A stretch of DNA of 64,000 bases from Ferrovibrio sp046297895 (GCF_046297895.1 NZ_JBKBHC010000004.1:186001-250000); one strand, 5' to 3'. Shown: positions 9,024 to 17,478, counted from the first letter of the stretch. Notes: generated by a model from the letters alone, not told the origin. Made by a program: numbers and translations.

Positions 9024-11082
9024 CCCCCTTCATCCCGAGGCGCAGCGGGCGCTGCAGGATGGCGTCGTTGCCCATCAGGCCGGCGATCTGGCGGGCGCCG
9101 AGCGTCGCTATCGCGCGGTTCTGGCCCACCATCCCGAGCAGGCCGATGCCCTGCACCTGCTTGGTGTCATTGCCGACCAGCAGGGTCGGCACAAGGATGC
9201 CGCCGCCCTGATCCGCCGCGCAATCGCCGCCGTGCCGGACCAGCCGGCCTTCCACGGGAATCTGGGCACGGCACTGTATGCCCTGGGCGATATGGCCGGG
9301 GCCGAAGCCGCGTATCGCCGTGCCCTGGCACTCGACCCCGCCCATGCCGACAGTCATGCCAATCTGGGTATCCTGCTTGCCGCCCGCGGCGATCGAGCCG
9401 CACTTGATTGCTTCCGGGCGGCTTTGGCCGCGGCGCCGATGCATCCTGCCGCCCATCGCGGCCTGATCGCCGCGCTGCTGGCCCGGCAGGATCATGCCGC
9501 TGCGGCGCAGGCCGCAGGCATCGCGCTGCAGCAGCAGCCGCTGGCAGCCGACCTGCGCGACCTCGCCGCCCTGGCGTTGCAGGGCCTGGGCGAATATCAC
9601 AAGGCGCTGGCCCAGCATCGCAAGGCATTGGCGCTGGCGCCCGACGACCTGTCTTATCGGGAGCATTATGCCGCCACGCTCGCCAGAATTCAGAATGAAG
9701 ATGCCTACCGCGATGCGATCGCCGAATACCGGGCGATCCTGGCGCGCCAGCCCGACCGGCTGAACGCCCTGCTGGGCCTCGGCGTGGCGCTGCTGCGCAG
9801 CCAGCAGCCGCTGGCGGCCCTGCAGCCCCTGCAACAGGCCATGCAGCAGAACGACACCAGGCCCGACATACTCGTCAATTACGGCTTGGCCCTGGCCTAT
9901 GCCGGCCGCAGGGAAGAGGCGATAGCCTGCGCGGATCGCGCGGTAGCGCTGGCGCCGGGTGATGGCGCCATCCTCTGCCAGCGCGGCATGTTGCGGATGA
10001 ACATCGGCGATCTCGATGGCGCGGCAGTCGATTTCCGGGCCGTTGCTGCGGCCTCGCAGAACCGCACGCCCGAAACCCTGGCCGATGCCCGGCTGTATCT
10101 GGGAACGGTGCTGCTGTCCCGTGGCCGTCTGGCGGAAGGCTGGCCGCTATATGCGGCACGCATGGCCGGTCCGCAGGCCGATGCGCGCGGCCTCGCGATC
10201 TCGCGCCTGCTGCCGGAGTGGGATGGCAGGGTGCGGCCGGGGCAGCGCATCCTCGTCTGGGGCGAGCAGGGCGTGGGCGACCAGGTGATCTACGCCTCGA
10301 TGCTGCCCGAGCTGGCCGCCCGCGGCGCCGAGTTCCTGTTCGCATGCGATCCGCGCCTGGTATCGCTGTTCCGCCGCTCCTTTCCCGGCATCCGCGTGGA
10401 ATCCGCGGTCGAAAGCGAATTGCCGGCCCTGGCCCGGCAGGCGGATATGCATATCGGACTTGGGAGCCTGGGTGCCTGGTTGCGGCCAGACCTGGATCAT
10501 TTTCCGCCGGCACAGGCCTTTCTTCGTCCCGATGCGGGGCGAGCCGATGCCTTGCGCCGGAAATACCACGGCCATGGCCACCGGGCCGTCGTCGGGCTGA
10601 CTTGGCGCAGTCGCAGCATGCGCAGCGAGGCGTTGAAAAGCATCCCGCTGCAGGCCTGGGCCCCGATCCTGGCGCAGCCTGACGTGCTGTTCGTGGACAT
10701 GCAGTACGGCGACACGAGTGATGACCGCAAAGCGGTGCGCGAAACGCTTGGAATCGACATCCTGCACGATGATGATATCGACGCCATGAGCGATCTCGAT
10801 GGCTTTGCTGCCCAATGTGCCGCCATGGATCTGGTGATCGGCGTCAGCAATTCCGGCATCCATATCGCCGCGGCCACCGGTCTTCCAACCTGGGTGATGC
10901 TGCCGGGCAGCGGCGGCCTGCTTTGGTACTGGTTTCATGATCGGGGCGACAGTCCCTGGTATCCGAAGGCGCGGCTCTTCCGCCAGCAGCCGGGCAGCCG
11001 CGGCGATGACTGGCAGGATGTGATCGCGCACACGGCAACAGCCTTTGCCGCATGGCTGGCAGGCGACGGGCATGACGCCTGA
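9010..11082 (+). CDS. TPR protein with C-terminal glycosyltransferase domain (second of four)
   Basis: A 690-residue paralogue of its upstream neighbour. The start is ATG9010, inside the end of the previous gene (14-bp overlap); the frame stays open further upstream but that part is a shadow of the neighbour. TPRs fill about residues 8-380 (ADALHLLGVIADQQGRHKDA is a clear unit). The GT domain follows, with ILVWGEQGVGDQVIYASM and LVIGVSNSGIHIAAATGLP, then LLWYWFHDRGDSPWYPKARL. The repeat tract is longer than in genes one and three while the GT domain keeps its size. Translational coupling suggests coordinated expression of three similar enzymes. Confidence 0.8.
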   Translation: MPQADPLHPEAQRALQDGVVAHQAGDLAGAERRYRAVLAHHPEQADALHLLGVIADQQGRHKDAAALIRRAIAAVPDQPAFHGNLGTALYALGDMAGAEAAYRRALALDPAHADSHANLGILLAARGDRAALDCFRAALAAAPMHPAAHRGLIAALLARQDHAAAAQAAGIALQQQPLAADLRDLAALALQGLGEYHKALAQHRKALALAPDDLSYREHYAATLARIQNEDAYRDAIAEYRAILARQPDRLNALLGLGVALLRSQQPLAALQPLQQAMQQNDTRPDILVNYGLALAYAGRREEAIACADRAVALAPGDGAILCQRGMLRMNIGDLDGAAVDFRAVAAASQNRTPETLADARLYLGTVLLSRGRLAEGWPLYAARMAGPQADARGLAISRLLPEWDGRVRPGQRILVWGEQGVGDQVIYASMLPELAARGAEFLFACDPRLVSLFRRSFPGIRVESAVESELPALARQADMHIGLGSLGAWLRPDLDHFPPAQAFLRPDAGRADALRRKYHGHGHRAVVGLTWRSRSMRSEALKSIPLQAWAPILAQPDVLFVDMQYGDTSDDRKAVRETLGIDILHDDDIDAMSDLDGFAAQCAAMDLVIGVSNSGIHIAAATGLPTWVMLPGSGGLLWYWFHDRGDSPWYPKARLFRQQPGSRGDDWQDVIAHTATAFAAWLAGDGHDA

Positions 11083-12541
11083 GATCGCAACCCTGCTCAA
11101 CCGCGCCGTCGCCCGTCACCGGGCGGGCGATATAGCCGCTGCGCGCGAACTGTATGAAGCCGTTCTCAGCCACGATCCACAGCAGGCCGATGCCCTTCAC
11201 CTTCTCGGGGTCATCCACGATCAGCGCGGTGAACACGAGGCTGCGGTCGACCTGATCCGGCGTGCCATCGTGCAGTCGCCGCGCGCGGCCGAATTCCATG
11301 GCAATCTGGGCAACGCGCTGCTGGCATTGAAACGCCCGGACGAAGCCGAGCAGGCCTATCGGCAGGCCATCGCGCTAGATCAAGCCTATGTCGAAGGGCA
11401 CTACAATCTCGGCAACGTGCTGCGCGGCAAGGGTGAAGCTGCAGCCGCGAGAGAGAGTTTCGAGGCCGCGCTTGGCCTGCAGCCGGACCATGTTCTTTGC
11501 CGCAACAACCTGGCGATGCTGCTGTGGGAGGATATGGGCGACGAGACTGCCGCCGCGCATCAATTCAGCCGGCTGCTCGCGATGGCGCCCGACTGGCCCG
11601 TCGCGCATATGAATCGCGGGCTGTTCCTGCTTGCCAGCGGCTCATACGGCGAGGGCTGGGACGAATACGAGTGGCGCTGGCGCAATCCCGATTTCAGGGA
11701 ACGGGACTGGTCCCTGGGCCTGCCGCGCTGGAACGGCGCGGCGCTCGACGGCAAGGGGCTGCTGCTGTGGGGCGAGCAGGGGGTTGGCGACCAGATCCTC
11801 TACGGCACCATGCTGCATGACGCCGTGCGGCACAGCCATGCCCGTGTCGTGGTTGCGGTCGATCGCCGGCTAGTCGGTCTTTACCAACGCTCGCTCGCTG
11901 GCATGGCGACAGTCGTTGCGCGCGGCGAGGCCGTGGATGCCGTTGCGCAGTGTCCGTTCGGCAGTCTGGGCCGGATCCTGCGGCGCAGACCGGAAGATTT
12001 CGCCGGCAGCGGGCAGTATCTTTTCGCGGACCCCGAACGCAGGCAGCATCTGCGCGACCGCTATCGCGAAATGGCCGGCGGCCGCCGGCTGGTCGGCATC
12101 GCCTGGCGCAGCGCCAATGCGGATATCGGATCGTACAAGAGCATTCCGCTCGACATGCTGATGCCCGCGCTGCGCCGGCCGGACGTGTTCTGGATCAATC
12201 TGCAATATGGCGACGTAACGGCCGAGATCGCGCACCTGCGACAGGCCGGCATCGCTATCCAGCATGATCCCGCCATCGATGGCTTCCAGGACATGGACGG
12301 TTTCGCAACCCAGGTGGCCGCGCTGGATGCGGTCGTATCGGTCAGCAGCACCACGGTGCATGTCGCGGGAGCCCTTGGCGTGCCAACCCGGCTTCTGCTG
12401 GCGTCCGGCCGGGGGCGGCTTTGGTACTGGCCGGCGGCAGGGGAGGCCTGCGCCTGGTACAAGAGTGTACGGATCATCAGGCAGGTGCGGCCGGGGGATT
12501 GGCTGGGTGCGCTGGAAAACCTTGCCGCGACAATGGCATAG
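11072..12541 (+). CDS. TPR protein with C-terminal glycosyltransferase domain (third of four)
   Basis: A 489-residue paralogue. ATG11072 overlaps the preceding stop by 11 bp. About residues 5-190 are TPRs (ADALHLLGVIHDQRGEHEAA), the shortest repeat tract of the group. The GT part contains LLLWGEQGVGDQILYGTM and VVSVSSTTVHVAGALGVPTR followed by LWYWPAAGEACAWYKSVRI. The N-terminal 100 residues are very close to those of the second gene, so the two look like a recent tandem duplication. It ends about 170 bp before the flagellin gene and is likely cytoplasmic, acting on flagellin or another glycan acceptor (inference). Confidence 0.8.
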   Translation: MTPEIATLLNRAVARHRAGDIAAARELYEAVLSHDPQQADALHLLGVIHDQRGEHEAAVDLIRRAIVQSPRAAEFHGNLGNALLALKRPDEAEQAYRQAIALDQAYVEGHYNLGNVLRGKGEAAAARESFEAALGLQPDHVLCRNNLAMLLWEDMGDETAAAHQFSRLLAMAPDWPVAHMNRGLFLLASGSYGEGWDEYEWRWRNPDFRERDWSLGLPRWNGAALDGKGLLLWGEQGVGDQILYGTMLHDAVRHSHARVVVAVDRRLVGLYQRSLAGMATVVARGEAVDAVAQCPFGSLGRILRRRPEDFAGSGQYLFADPERRQHLRDRYREMAGGRRLVGIAWRSANADIGSYKSIPLDMLMPALRRPDVFWINLQYGDVTAEIAHLRQAGIAIQHDPAIDGFQDMDGFATQVAALDAVVSVSSTTVHVAGALGVPTRLLLASGRGRLWYWPAAGEACAWYKSVRIIRQVRPGDWLGALENLAATMA

Positions 12542-12613
12542 GGCGAATTTCCGATACCTTAACGATCTGTTAAGCTTATCAACTAGTTAACCCGAAATTC
12601 GAAAGAATCCCTA

Positions 12614-12643
12614 TTGACGGGCTGCCGATGAGTCCTGTATCAA
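12614..12643 (+). promoter_or_regulatory. Possible promoter for the flagellin gene
   Basis: TTGACG at 12614-12619 and TATCAA at 12638-12643 with an 18-bp gap could be a sigma-70-type promoter. The same stretch carries GCCGATGA at 12624-12631, one base from the sigma-28 minus-10 element GCCGATAA, but no convincing TAAA element sits at the proper distance. Either reading is weak. Confidence 0.3.
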
Positions 12644-12709
12644 TCACGCACAGTTCTCAAAAGAGGGCTGATCAGGCATATGCCTTAATCCTAGAAAAGG
12701 AGTTACCCA

Positions 12710-13543
12710 ATGCCCAATTCCGTTAATACCAACGTTGGTGCGCTCGTTGCCCTGTCGTCTCTGCGCGGCATCAACAGCGAACTCGATAAGACCTCCAAGC
12801 GAGTTCAGACCGGTTTCAAGGTGGCCGACGCTTCGGACGACGCCGCCGTATTCGCCGTTGCCCAGGGCATCCGCGGCAACATCAAGGCCTATGCCTCGGT
12901 TCAGTCCTCGCTGGCTGCCGGTGAAGGCCTTGGTCAGGTGACCGCTGCCGCTCTGACCGGCATCTCGAACCTGATCGGCGACATCAAGGCCAAGTTCGCC
13001 AACCTGGCCGACGGCTCGCTGACCACCGCCCAGCGCGACGTGTATGTCAACGACACCAAGCAGCTGGTCTCGCAGATCACCAACTACATCACCCAGGCGA
13101 CCTACAACGGCAAGAACCTGCTGAACACCGACGCGACGGGCACCACGGTGACCTTCGTGGCCGACGTGTCCGGCACGACCTTGACGCTGCAGAGCAACAC
13201 CGGCCTGGCTTCGCAGGTGTCGGTGACCTTTACCTCGGTGGTCAACCAGTACACCGCTGCTGCGAACTACAGTTCGGCGATGGTTGGTCTGACCGCCCTG
13301 GAGTCCCTGGTCAACTCGCTGTCCGCGCAGATCGCCGCCCAGTCGCGTTCGATCAGCCTGCAGAAGGGCTTCGTGGACGATCTGGTCGATGCCACCAAGA
13401 AGGGCCTCGGCGCCCTGGTCGACGCCGACGTCGCCGCGGAGAGCGCGACCCTGCAGTCCCTGCAGGTCCGTCAGCAGCTCAACATCCAGGCGCTGTCGAT
13501 CGCCAACCAGCAGCCGAACACCCTGCTCAGCCTGTTCCGTTAA
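12710..13543 (+). CDS. Flagellin
   Basis: A 277-residue flagellin, the filament subunit exported through the flagellar type III apparatus. The N-terminal D0/D1 helices read NVGALVALSSLRGINSELDK and TSKRVQTGFKVADASDDAA. The C-terminal helix ends QQLNIQALSIANQQPNTLL followed by SLFR. The middle is short and Thr/Ser/Val-rich (around TGTTVTFVADVSGTTLTLQ), so the outer domains are minimal. A strong ribosome site AAAAGGAG at 12695-12702 sits seven bases before the start. It is followed by a perfect intrinsic terminator and then flbT, a known post-transcriptional flagellin regulator. Glycosyltransferase-like genes flank it on both sides. Confidence 0.95.
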   Translation: MPNSVNTNVGALVALSSLRGINSELDKTSKRVQTGFKVADASDDAAVFAVAQGIRGNIKAYASVQSSLAAGEGLGQVTAAALTGISNLIGDIKAKFANLADGSLTTAQRDVYVNDTKQLVSQITNYITQATYNGKNLLNTDATGTTVTFVADVSGTTLTLQSNTGLASQVSVTFTSVVNQYTAAANYSSAMVGLTALESLVNSLSAQIAAQSRSISLQKGFVDDLVDATKKGLGALVDADVAAESATLQSLQVRQQLNIQALSIANQQPNTLLSLFR

Positions 13544-13567
13544 TCGGCAGTCTGAACATCCGATCCG

Positions 13568-13600
13568 GAAAGGGGGCCGCAAGGCCCCCTTTCTTTTTTG
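13568..13600 (+). terminator. Intrinsic terminator of the flagellin gene
   Basis: An 11-bp stem pairs GAAAGGGGGCC (13568-13578) with GGCCCCCTTTC (13583-13593) around a GCAA tetraloop. A run of six T follows at 13594-13599. It lies 25 bp after the flagellin stop and should separate it from flbT-flaF. Confidence 0.9.
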
Positions 13601-13689
13601 CTTATTCCTTTTCAAAACACGCGGGCGCAGATTCCTTGACGCGGCGGCCCAACAGGTCTAGCCCTGTTCCAATCCGAATCAAATCAGGG

Positions 13690-13709
13690 AGGAGGGGCAT
13701 TCCCCTTCT
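13690..13709 (+). promoter_or_regulatory. Hairpin in the flbT leader enclosing the purine-rich ribosome site
   Basis: An 8-bp stem (13690-13697 with 13702-13709, one G-T pair) closes on the tetraloop CATT. It buries GGAGGGG at 13691-13697, the only good anti-16S match upstream of flbT, whose GTG start is at 13719. A second inverted repeat, AACAGG...CCTGTT, lies at 13651-13668. The function as a translational switch is inference. Confidence 0.45.
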
Positions 13710-13718
13710 GCGATAGGC

Positions 13719-14135
13719 GTGCCGCTCATCATCACACTCAAGGCCGGCGAGAAATTCATCCTCAACCGGGCCGTCCTCAGCCTGTCGAAATCGGCCAGTA
13801 TCATCATCGAGAACAAGGCTTCGTTTCTCCGCGAGAAACACATCATGAAGCCGGAAGACATCGATACGATTGGCAAGGAAATCTACTATTTCTGTCAGCT
13901 GACCTATCTCTGGGATGAGAAATTTGACGAATATTATCCCAAGATTGCCGAACTCTGTTTGGAGTTCGTTAAGGCTGCCCCGAGTACGAATGCCCTGATT
14001 GCCAGTATTGGCGCCGCCTTGGCGCAGCGCGACTATTTCCGCCTGCTGAAGTTGGCCCGGCGCCTGATTGAAGTTGAGAGGAGACTGCTCGATGGCGGGA
14101 AAGAATCCGTACCTGACGGCGCAAAACACCCTTGA
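13719..14135 (+). CDS. flbT: Flagellar biosynthesis repressor FlbT
   Basis: A 138-residue FlbT-family protein. In Caulobacter FlbT binds the flagellin mRNA leader and promotes its decay, tying flagellin synthesis to hook completion. The start MPLIITLKAGEKFILNRAVL has the family's opening (MPL, a basic-Gly-Glu turn, N.AV), followed by REKHIMKPEDIDT and YYFCQLTYL. The start codon is GTG13719, with no well-placed exposed ribosome site; the purine tract upstream sits in a hairpin. It overlaps flaF by 44 bp. Its position right after flagellin is standard for alphaproteobacteria. Confidence 0.9.
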   Translation: MPLIITLKAGEKFILNRAVLSLSKSASIIIENKASFLREKHIMKPEDIDTIGKEIYYFCQLTYLWDEKFDEYYPKIAELCLEFVKAAPSTNALIASIGAALAQRDYFRLLKLARRLIEVERRLLDGGKESVPDGAKHP

Positions 14136-14454
14136 GACGCCCCGGCAGCTTGAATACCGGCTGTTCTCGGCGGTCACTCGGGCGTTGATGGATGTCCGCC
14201 CCCTGATGCAAAGCGGCAACCCGGCCGACGTGGCCAAGATCGCCTCGGCGATCGGCTGGAACCGGGATGTTTGGAACCATCTGATGCCCGAGGTTCTGGA
14301 TGATGCCAATCCGATGAGCCGCGATCTGAAGGTGTCGCTGATCAACATCTGCATCTTCGTCAACCGGCACACCGATAAGATCACGGCAGGCGAGTCGCAG
14401 GACCTCGAACCCCTGATCGAGATCAACCGCAACATCATGGACGGCCTCAAGTAA
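14092..14454 (+). CDS. flaF: Flagellar biosynthesis regulator FlaF
   Basis: A 120-residue FlaF protein, partner of FlbT; in Caulobacter it is needed for flagellin secretion and translation. The start MAGKNPYLTAQNTLETPRQL and the helix RLFSAVTRALMDVR match the family, as does the ending NRNIMDGLK. The ATG14092 start is supported by GAGAGGAGA at 14076-14084. The 44-bp overlap with flbT suggests coupled translation. It is followed after 45 bp by the fourth TPR-glycosyltransferase gene. Confidence 0.9.
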   Translation: MAGKNPYLTAQNTLETPRQLEYRLFSAVTRALMDVRPLMQSGNPADVAKIASAIGWNRDVWNHLMPEVLDDANPMSRDLKVSLINICIFVNRHTDKITAGESQDLEPLIEINRNIMDGLK

Positions 14455-14499
14455 GCCGGAATTGCGGCAGGCGGCCTGCGACGGGCACTGGCTATTGCA

Positions 14500-16719
14500 A
14501 TGGATTGGCAAAAAGCCCTCCACGCCGCCGTCCACCTGCATCAGTCGGGAAGGCTCGCCGAAGCGATCCAGCTATACCGCTTTGTGCTGCAGCAGCAGCC
14601 AGAGAATGGCGATGCCCTGCATCTGCTGGGCTTTGCGCTGGAGCAATCGGGCCATCCGCAGGAAGGCCTGCCTTTCGTCGAGCGGGCAGTGGCGCTCAAC
14701 CCCGGCATCGCCGATTACCGGAATAGCCTGGGCAATATTCACAAGGCCCTGCAGCAGCAGGACGAGGCCTCGGCAGCCTATCGCCACGCCCTGCAGATCC
14801 AGCCCGGTCATCACGAGGCACACAACAATCTGGGGCTGCTAGCCCATATGCGCAAAGACTGGGACGCTGCCCGCAGCCATTTCTCCGCGGCGCTGACCGC
14901 GGCTCCCGGTTTCACCGATGCCGCCTTCAATCTCGCGCTCACCGACTGGTATGCCGGCGAGCGCGAGCGGGCCTGCACGGCTTTCGCCGATTTGCTTCCG
15001 CGAAGCCCAGGCCACAGCCGCAAGCTTTTCCTTCTGGCCCGCAGCGAACTGGAGCAGAAGAATCTGGCCGCCGCGCAAAGGCTGGTCGCCTTTCTCGACG
15101 ACAAGGACCTGCCGATTGCCGACCGGCAGTTCCTGCAGGCCGGCCTGGCGGATTTGCAGGGCGATCTGGAAACCGCCGAGCGCAAATATCGCGCGGTGGT
15201 GGCGCTGAAACCCGATTGCACCGACGCCCTGCGGCAGATCGGCCGCATTCTCATCGATCGCGGCGAAGGCGCGGCGGCGATTGCGGTGCTGGAGCGATCC
15301 TTGGCCCTGAAACCCGAGGACATGCAGGCAGCCATATTGCTGACATGGGCCTACCGGGAAGCGGGCCGGATTCCGCAGGCCGTGGAATGGGTGGAAAAAA
15401 TCCTGTCGCGGAATCCTACCAATGTCGCCCTGCGGATCGAATATGGCCAGTTGCTGTTCAGGCTGGATCGGGTCGAGGAGGCCTGCGACGCCTATCGGCA
15501 GGCACTGCCGCTAGCCTCGGATGCGACAATGCTGGCGCAGATCCAAGGCAATCTGGCCGGGGCTGAAATCCGGCGTGGCAATCTCGACGCGGCGGAAGCA
15601 GTCTGCCGCAAGGCGCTGGAACTCGATCCGAACAGCCGGATCGCCACCGGGAACCTGGCCAACATCCGGGAATTGCAAAAGCGCTTCGACGAGGCCGAGC
15701 GGTTATATCTTGGTCTGCTGGACAAATACCCCGACGACGCCGATGCCCATAACAACCTGGGCATGATGCGTTTGCATCAGGCGCGCTATGCCGAGGCATG
15801 GCCGCATTTCGCCTGGCGCTTCAGGAGCAGCGGCTGGAGCACGCCGGATTCGGGACGGGGCCTGCCGGCCTGGGATGGAAGCTTTCCGCCGCCAGGCCGC
15901 CTGCTGGTCTGGCAGGAACAGGGGATCGGCGACGAAATCCTGTTCTCAAGTCTGCTGCCCGGGTTGCAGGAAAAGGGCGCGGATGTCGTGGTGGCGACAG
16001 ACCGGCGGCTGGTGCCGCTGTTCGGCCGGTCGTTTCCGGGGCTCGAGGTGCTGGCCAATGATTCTGTCCTGGATGTCTCGGCATTGCGCCTCGCCTGCCA
16101 GCGTCCATTCGGCGATCTGGGCGCCGTTCTGCGACCGGACGTCCAGAGCTTCGCGTCGCATCCAAGAGCGTATCTGAAGGCGGACCCGCAGCGCCGCACT
16201 GTTTTTCGACAGCGATATGCATCGGGCGATCGGCTTCTGGTTGGCATTTCATGGAACAGCAACAACAGGCGCGCGGGTGCGGGGAAATCCGTTGCGCTGG
16301 CCGATATGCTGCCGTTTCTGCGCGAGCCGAACGCGAATTTCGTTTCCCTGCAATACGGGCCGGCCGCGACCGAGGCCGCGACGCTGGAGCAGCGCGGCGA
16401 TATCGCTTTCCGGCATGATGATCAGGTCGATCCGCTGCAGGATATCGATGCCCAGGCAGCGCAGATCGCCGCCCTCGACATGGTTGTCAGCGTCAGCACG
16501 GCGGCGGCGCATCTGGCAGCCGCCCTCGGGGTGCCGACCCTGCTGCTGCTGCCGGGTACCCGGGGGCAACTCTGGTACTGGGGGGCAGAAGGGGAAACCA
16601 CGCCCTGGTATCCATCGGTGCGGATATGCCGGATACAACCCGGAGAAGGCGTCAGGGCTATGATGGAGCGTGCCCTGAGCATGTTCCGGGCAATGCGGTC
16701 CGGGCTGGGCGCGGGCTGA
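14500..16719 (+). CDS. TPR protein with C-terminal glycosyltransferase domain (fourth of four)
   Basis: At 739 residues this is the largest member of the group. About residues 5-425 form ten or more TPRs, including NGDALHLLGFALEQSGHPQE and AHNNLGMMRLHQARYAEAW. The GT domain has LLVWQEQGIGDEILFSSLLP and MVVSVSTAAAHLAAALGVPT, then LWYWGAEGETTPWYPSVRI. It lies directly downstream of flagellin-flbT-flaF on the same strand, apart from the other three, which strengthens a link to flagellin. Sequence differs more from the other three than they do from each other. Substrate is unknown. Confidence 0.8.
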   Translation: MDWQKALHAAVHLHQSGRLAEAIQLYRFVLQQQPENGDALHLLGFALEQSGHPQEGLPFVERAVALNPGIADYRNSLGNIHKALQQQDEASAAYRHALQIQPGHHEAHNNLGLLAHMRKDWDAARSHFSAALTAAPGFTDAAFNLALTDWYAGERERACTAFADLLPRSPGHSRKLFLLARSELEQKNLAAAQRLVAFLDDKDLPIADRQFLQAGLADLQGDLETAERKYRAVVALKPDCTDALRQIGRILIDRGEGAAAIAVLERSLALKPEDMQAAILLTWAYREAGRIPQAVEWVEKILSRNPTNVALRIEYGQLLFRLDRVEEACDAYRQALPLASDATMLAQIQGNLAGAEIRRGNLDAAEAVCRKALELDPNSRIATGNLANIRELQKRFDEAERLYLGLLDKYPDDADAHNNLGMMRLHQARYAEAWPHFAWRFRSSGWSTPDSGRGLPAWDGSFPPPGRLLVWQEQGIGDEILFSSLLPGLQEKGADVVVATDRRLVPLFGRSFPGLEVLANDSVLDVSALRLACQRPFGDLGAVLRPDVQSFASHPRAYLKADPQRRTVFRQRYASGDRLLVGISWNSNNRRAGAGKSVALADMLPFLREPNANFVSLQYGPAATEAATLEQRGDIAFRHDDQVDPLQDIDAQAAQIAALDMVVSVSTAAAHLAAALGVPTLLLLPGTRGQLWYWGAEGETTPWYPSVRICRIQPGEGVRAMMERALSMFRAMRSGLGAG

Positions 16720-16861
16720 AGGCATCGCGCGGCCATGATTTCATGCTAGTATTCTGAACCGGACTTTCTATTCATCCGCGCTGTTTACTTTCGCGAAACC
16801 AAACCATGCGAAACAAGGGGCGGATACAGAAACCGATTCGCAAAACGAAGGGGGCAAGCCC

Positions 16862-17080
16862 ATGGCGATGACGGAAGAAGAGCAGAGCAAGGTGACCCGG
16901 GAGTCCTTCGTGGCGACGTGGGAGGCTTTGGTGAATGGCGGCGTGAGCCGCGAGATCGTGGCCGCCATTGCTATGAGCATGGCCCTGGCGGAACTGACTG
17001 CGCTGTTCGGCAAGGCGGTGACCGCGCATGGCCTGGAAAAGCTGCCGGATACCATCCGTTCGGGTGCTTTCGACAAGTAA
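16862..17080 (+). CDS. Small protein of unknown function (72 residues)
   Basis: A 72-residue, mostly helical acidic protein (begins MAMTEEEQSKVTRESFVATW, ends LPDTIRSGAFDK). AAGGGGG at 16848-16854 sits seven bases before ATG16862, and a perfect terminator follows the stop by 20 bp, so expression is plausible. A second ATG at 16868 is possible. I do not recognise a family. It is convergent with another tiny gene at the end of the flagellar/glycosyltransferase region, so a motility link is only a guess. Confidence 0.6.
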   Translation: MAMTEEEQSKVTRESFVATWEALVNGGVSREIVAAIAMSMALAELTALFGKAVTAHGLEKLPDTIRSGAFDK

Positions 17081-17100
17081 GCCCCGGTCCATCGGACAAC

Positions 17101-17131
17101 AAAAAAGCCGACCCAAGGGTCGGCTTTTTTT
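17101..17131. terminator. Perfect bidirectional intrinsic terminator
   Basis: AAAAAAGCCGACCC at 17101-17114 pairs fully with GGGTCGGCTTTTTT at 17117-17130. It gives a GC stem with T runs in both directions, and serves the two convergent small genes on either side. Confidence 0.92.
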
Positions 17132-17163
17132 GTATTCGCGGCAGGCTCAGACCGTGATCGGGG

Positions 17164-17346
17164 TCAGACCTTGATGTCGACCTGTTTGCCCGTGCCAGCC
17201 GAGGTGGGGCTCGAAGCGGCGGCGGTGATCTGCTTGATATTCTCAAGGCTGGCCGAGACAGCGCTGAGCACGGCAAGCTGCTGGTCGCGGGCGACCTTCA
17301 TCCCGACGAAATACAGCTCCTGCTTGATGCCGGACAGTTCGGCCAT
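17164..17346 (-). CDS. Small protein of unknown function (60 residues), possibly motility-related
   Basis: A 60-residue protein: a helical N-terminal half (KQELYFVGMKVARDQQLAVL) and a Ser/Thr/Gly tail ending GTGKQVDIKV. A ribosome site (AGAGG on the minus strand) lies about six bases before ATG17346, and the shared terminator lies past its stop. Overall shape, with a helix followed by a short ...VDI-V end, is reminiscent of YjfB-type putative motility proteins, but the match is too weak to name it. The small protein encoded at 59055 ends similarly (GTGSKVDLSA). Confidence 0.55.
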   Translation of the reverse strand: MAELSGIKQELYFVGMKVARDQQLAVLSAVSASLENIKQITAAASSPTSAGTGKQVDIKV

Positions 17347-17458
17347 GGTTGCCTCTTCGCAAAGTTAACCCGAATTTACCCTGCCTGACGGCAGAGCGAA
17401 AGCCTTAATTGGCTTTGGGCCAGCTAAATGCTTGGCTGCGGTGAAAATCCCGGCTAAA

Positions 17459-17478
17459 TTGGTTTCATATGTAACCAA
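17459..17478. promoter_or_regulatory. 20-bp operator-like palindrome before the flavin monooxygenase gene
   Basis: TTGGTTTCATATGTAACCAA is an inverted repeat with 10-bp half-sites matching at nine positions. It ends 21 bp before the monooxygenase start and just upstream of its ribosome site, a typical place for a MarR/TetR-type repressor operator. No regulator gene is adjacent. Confidence 0.5.
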
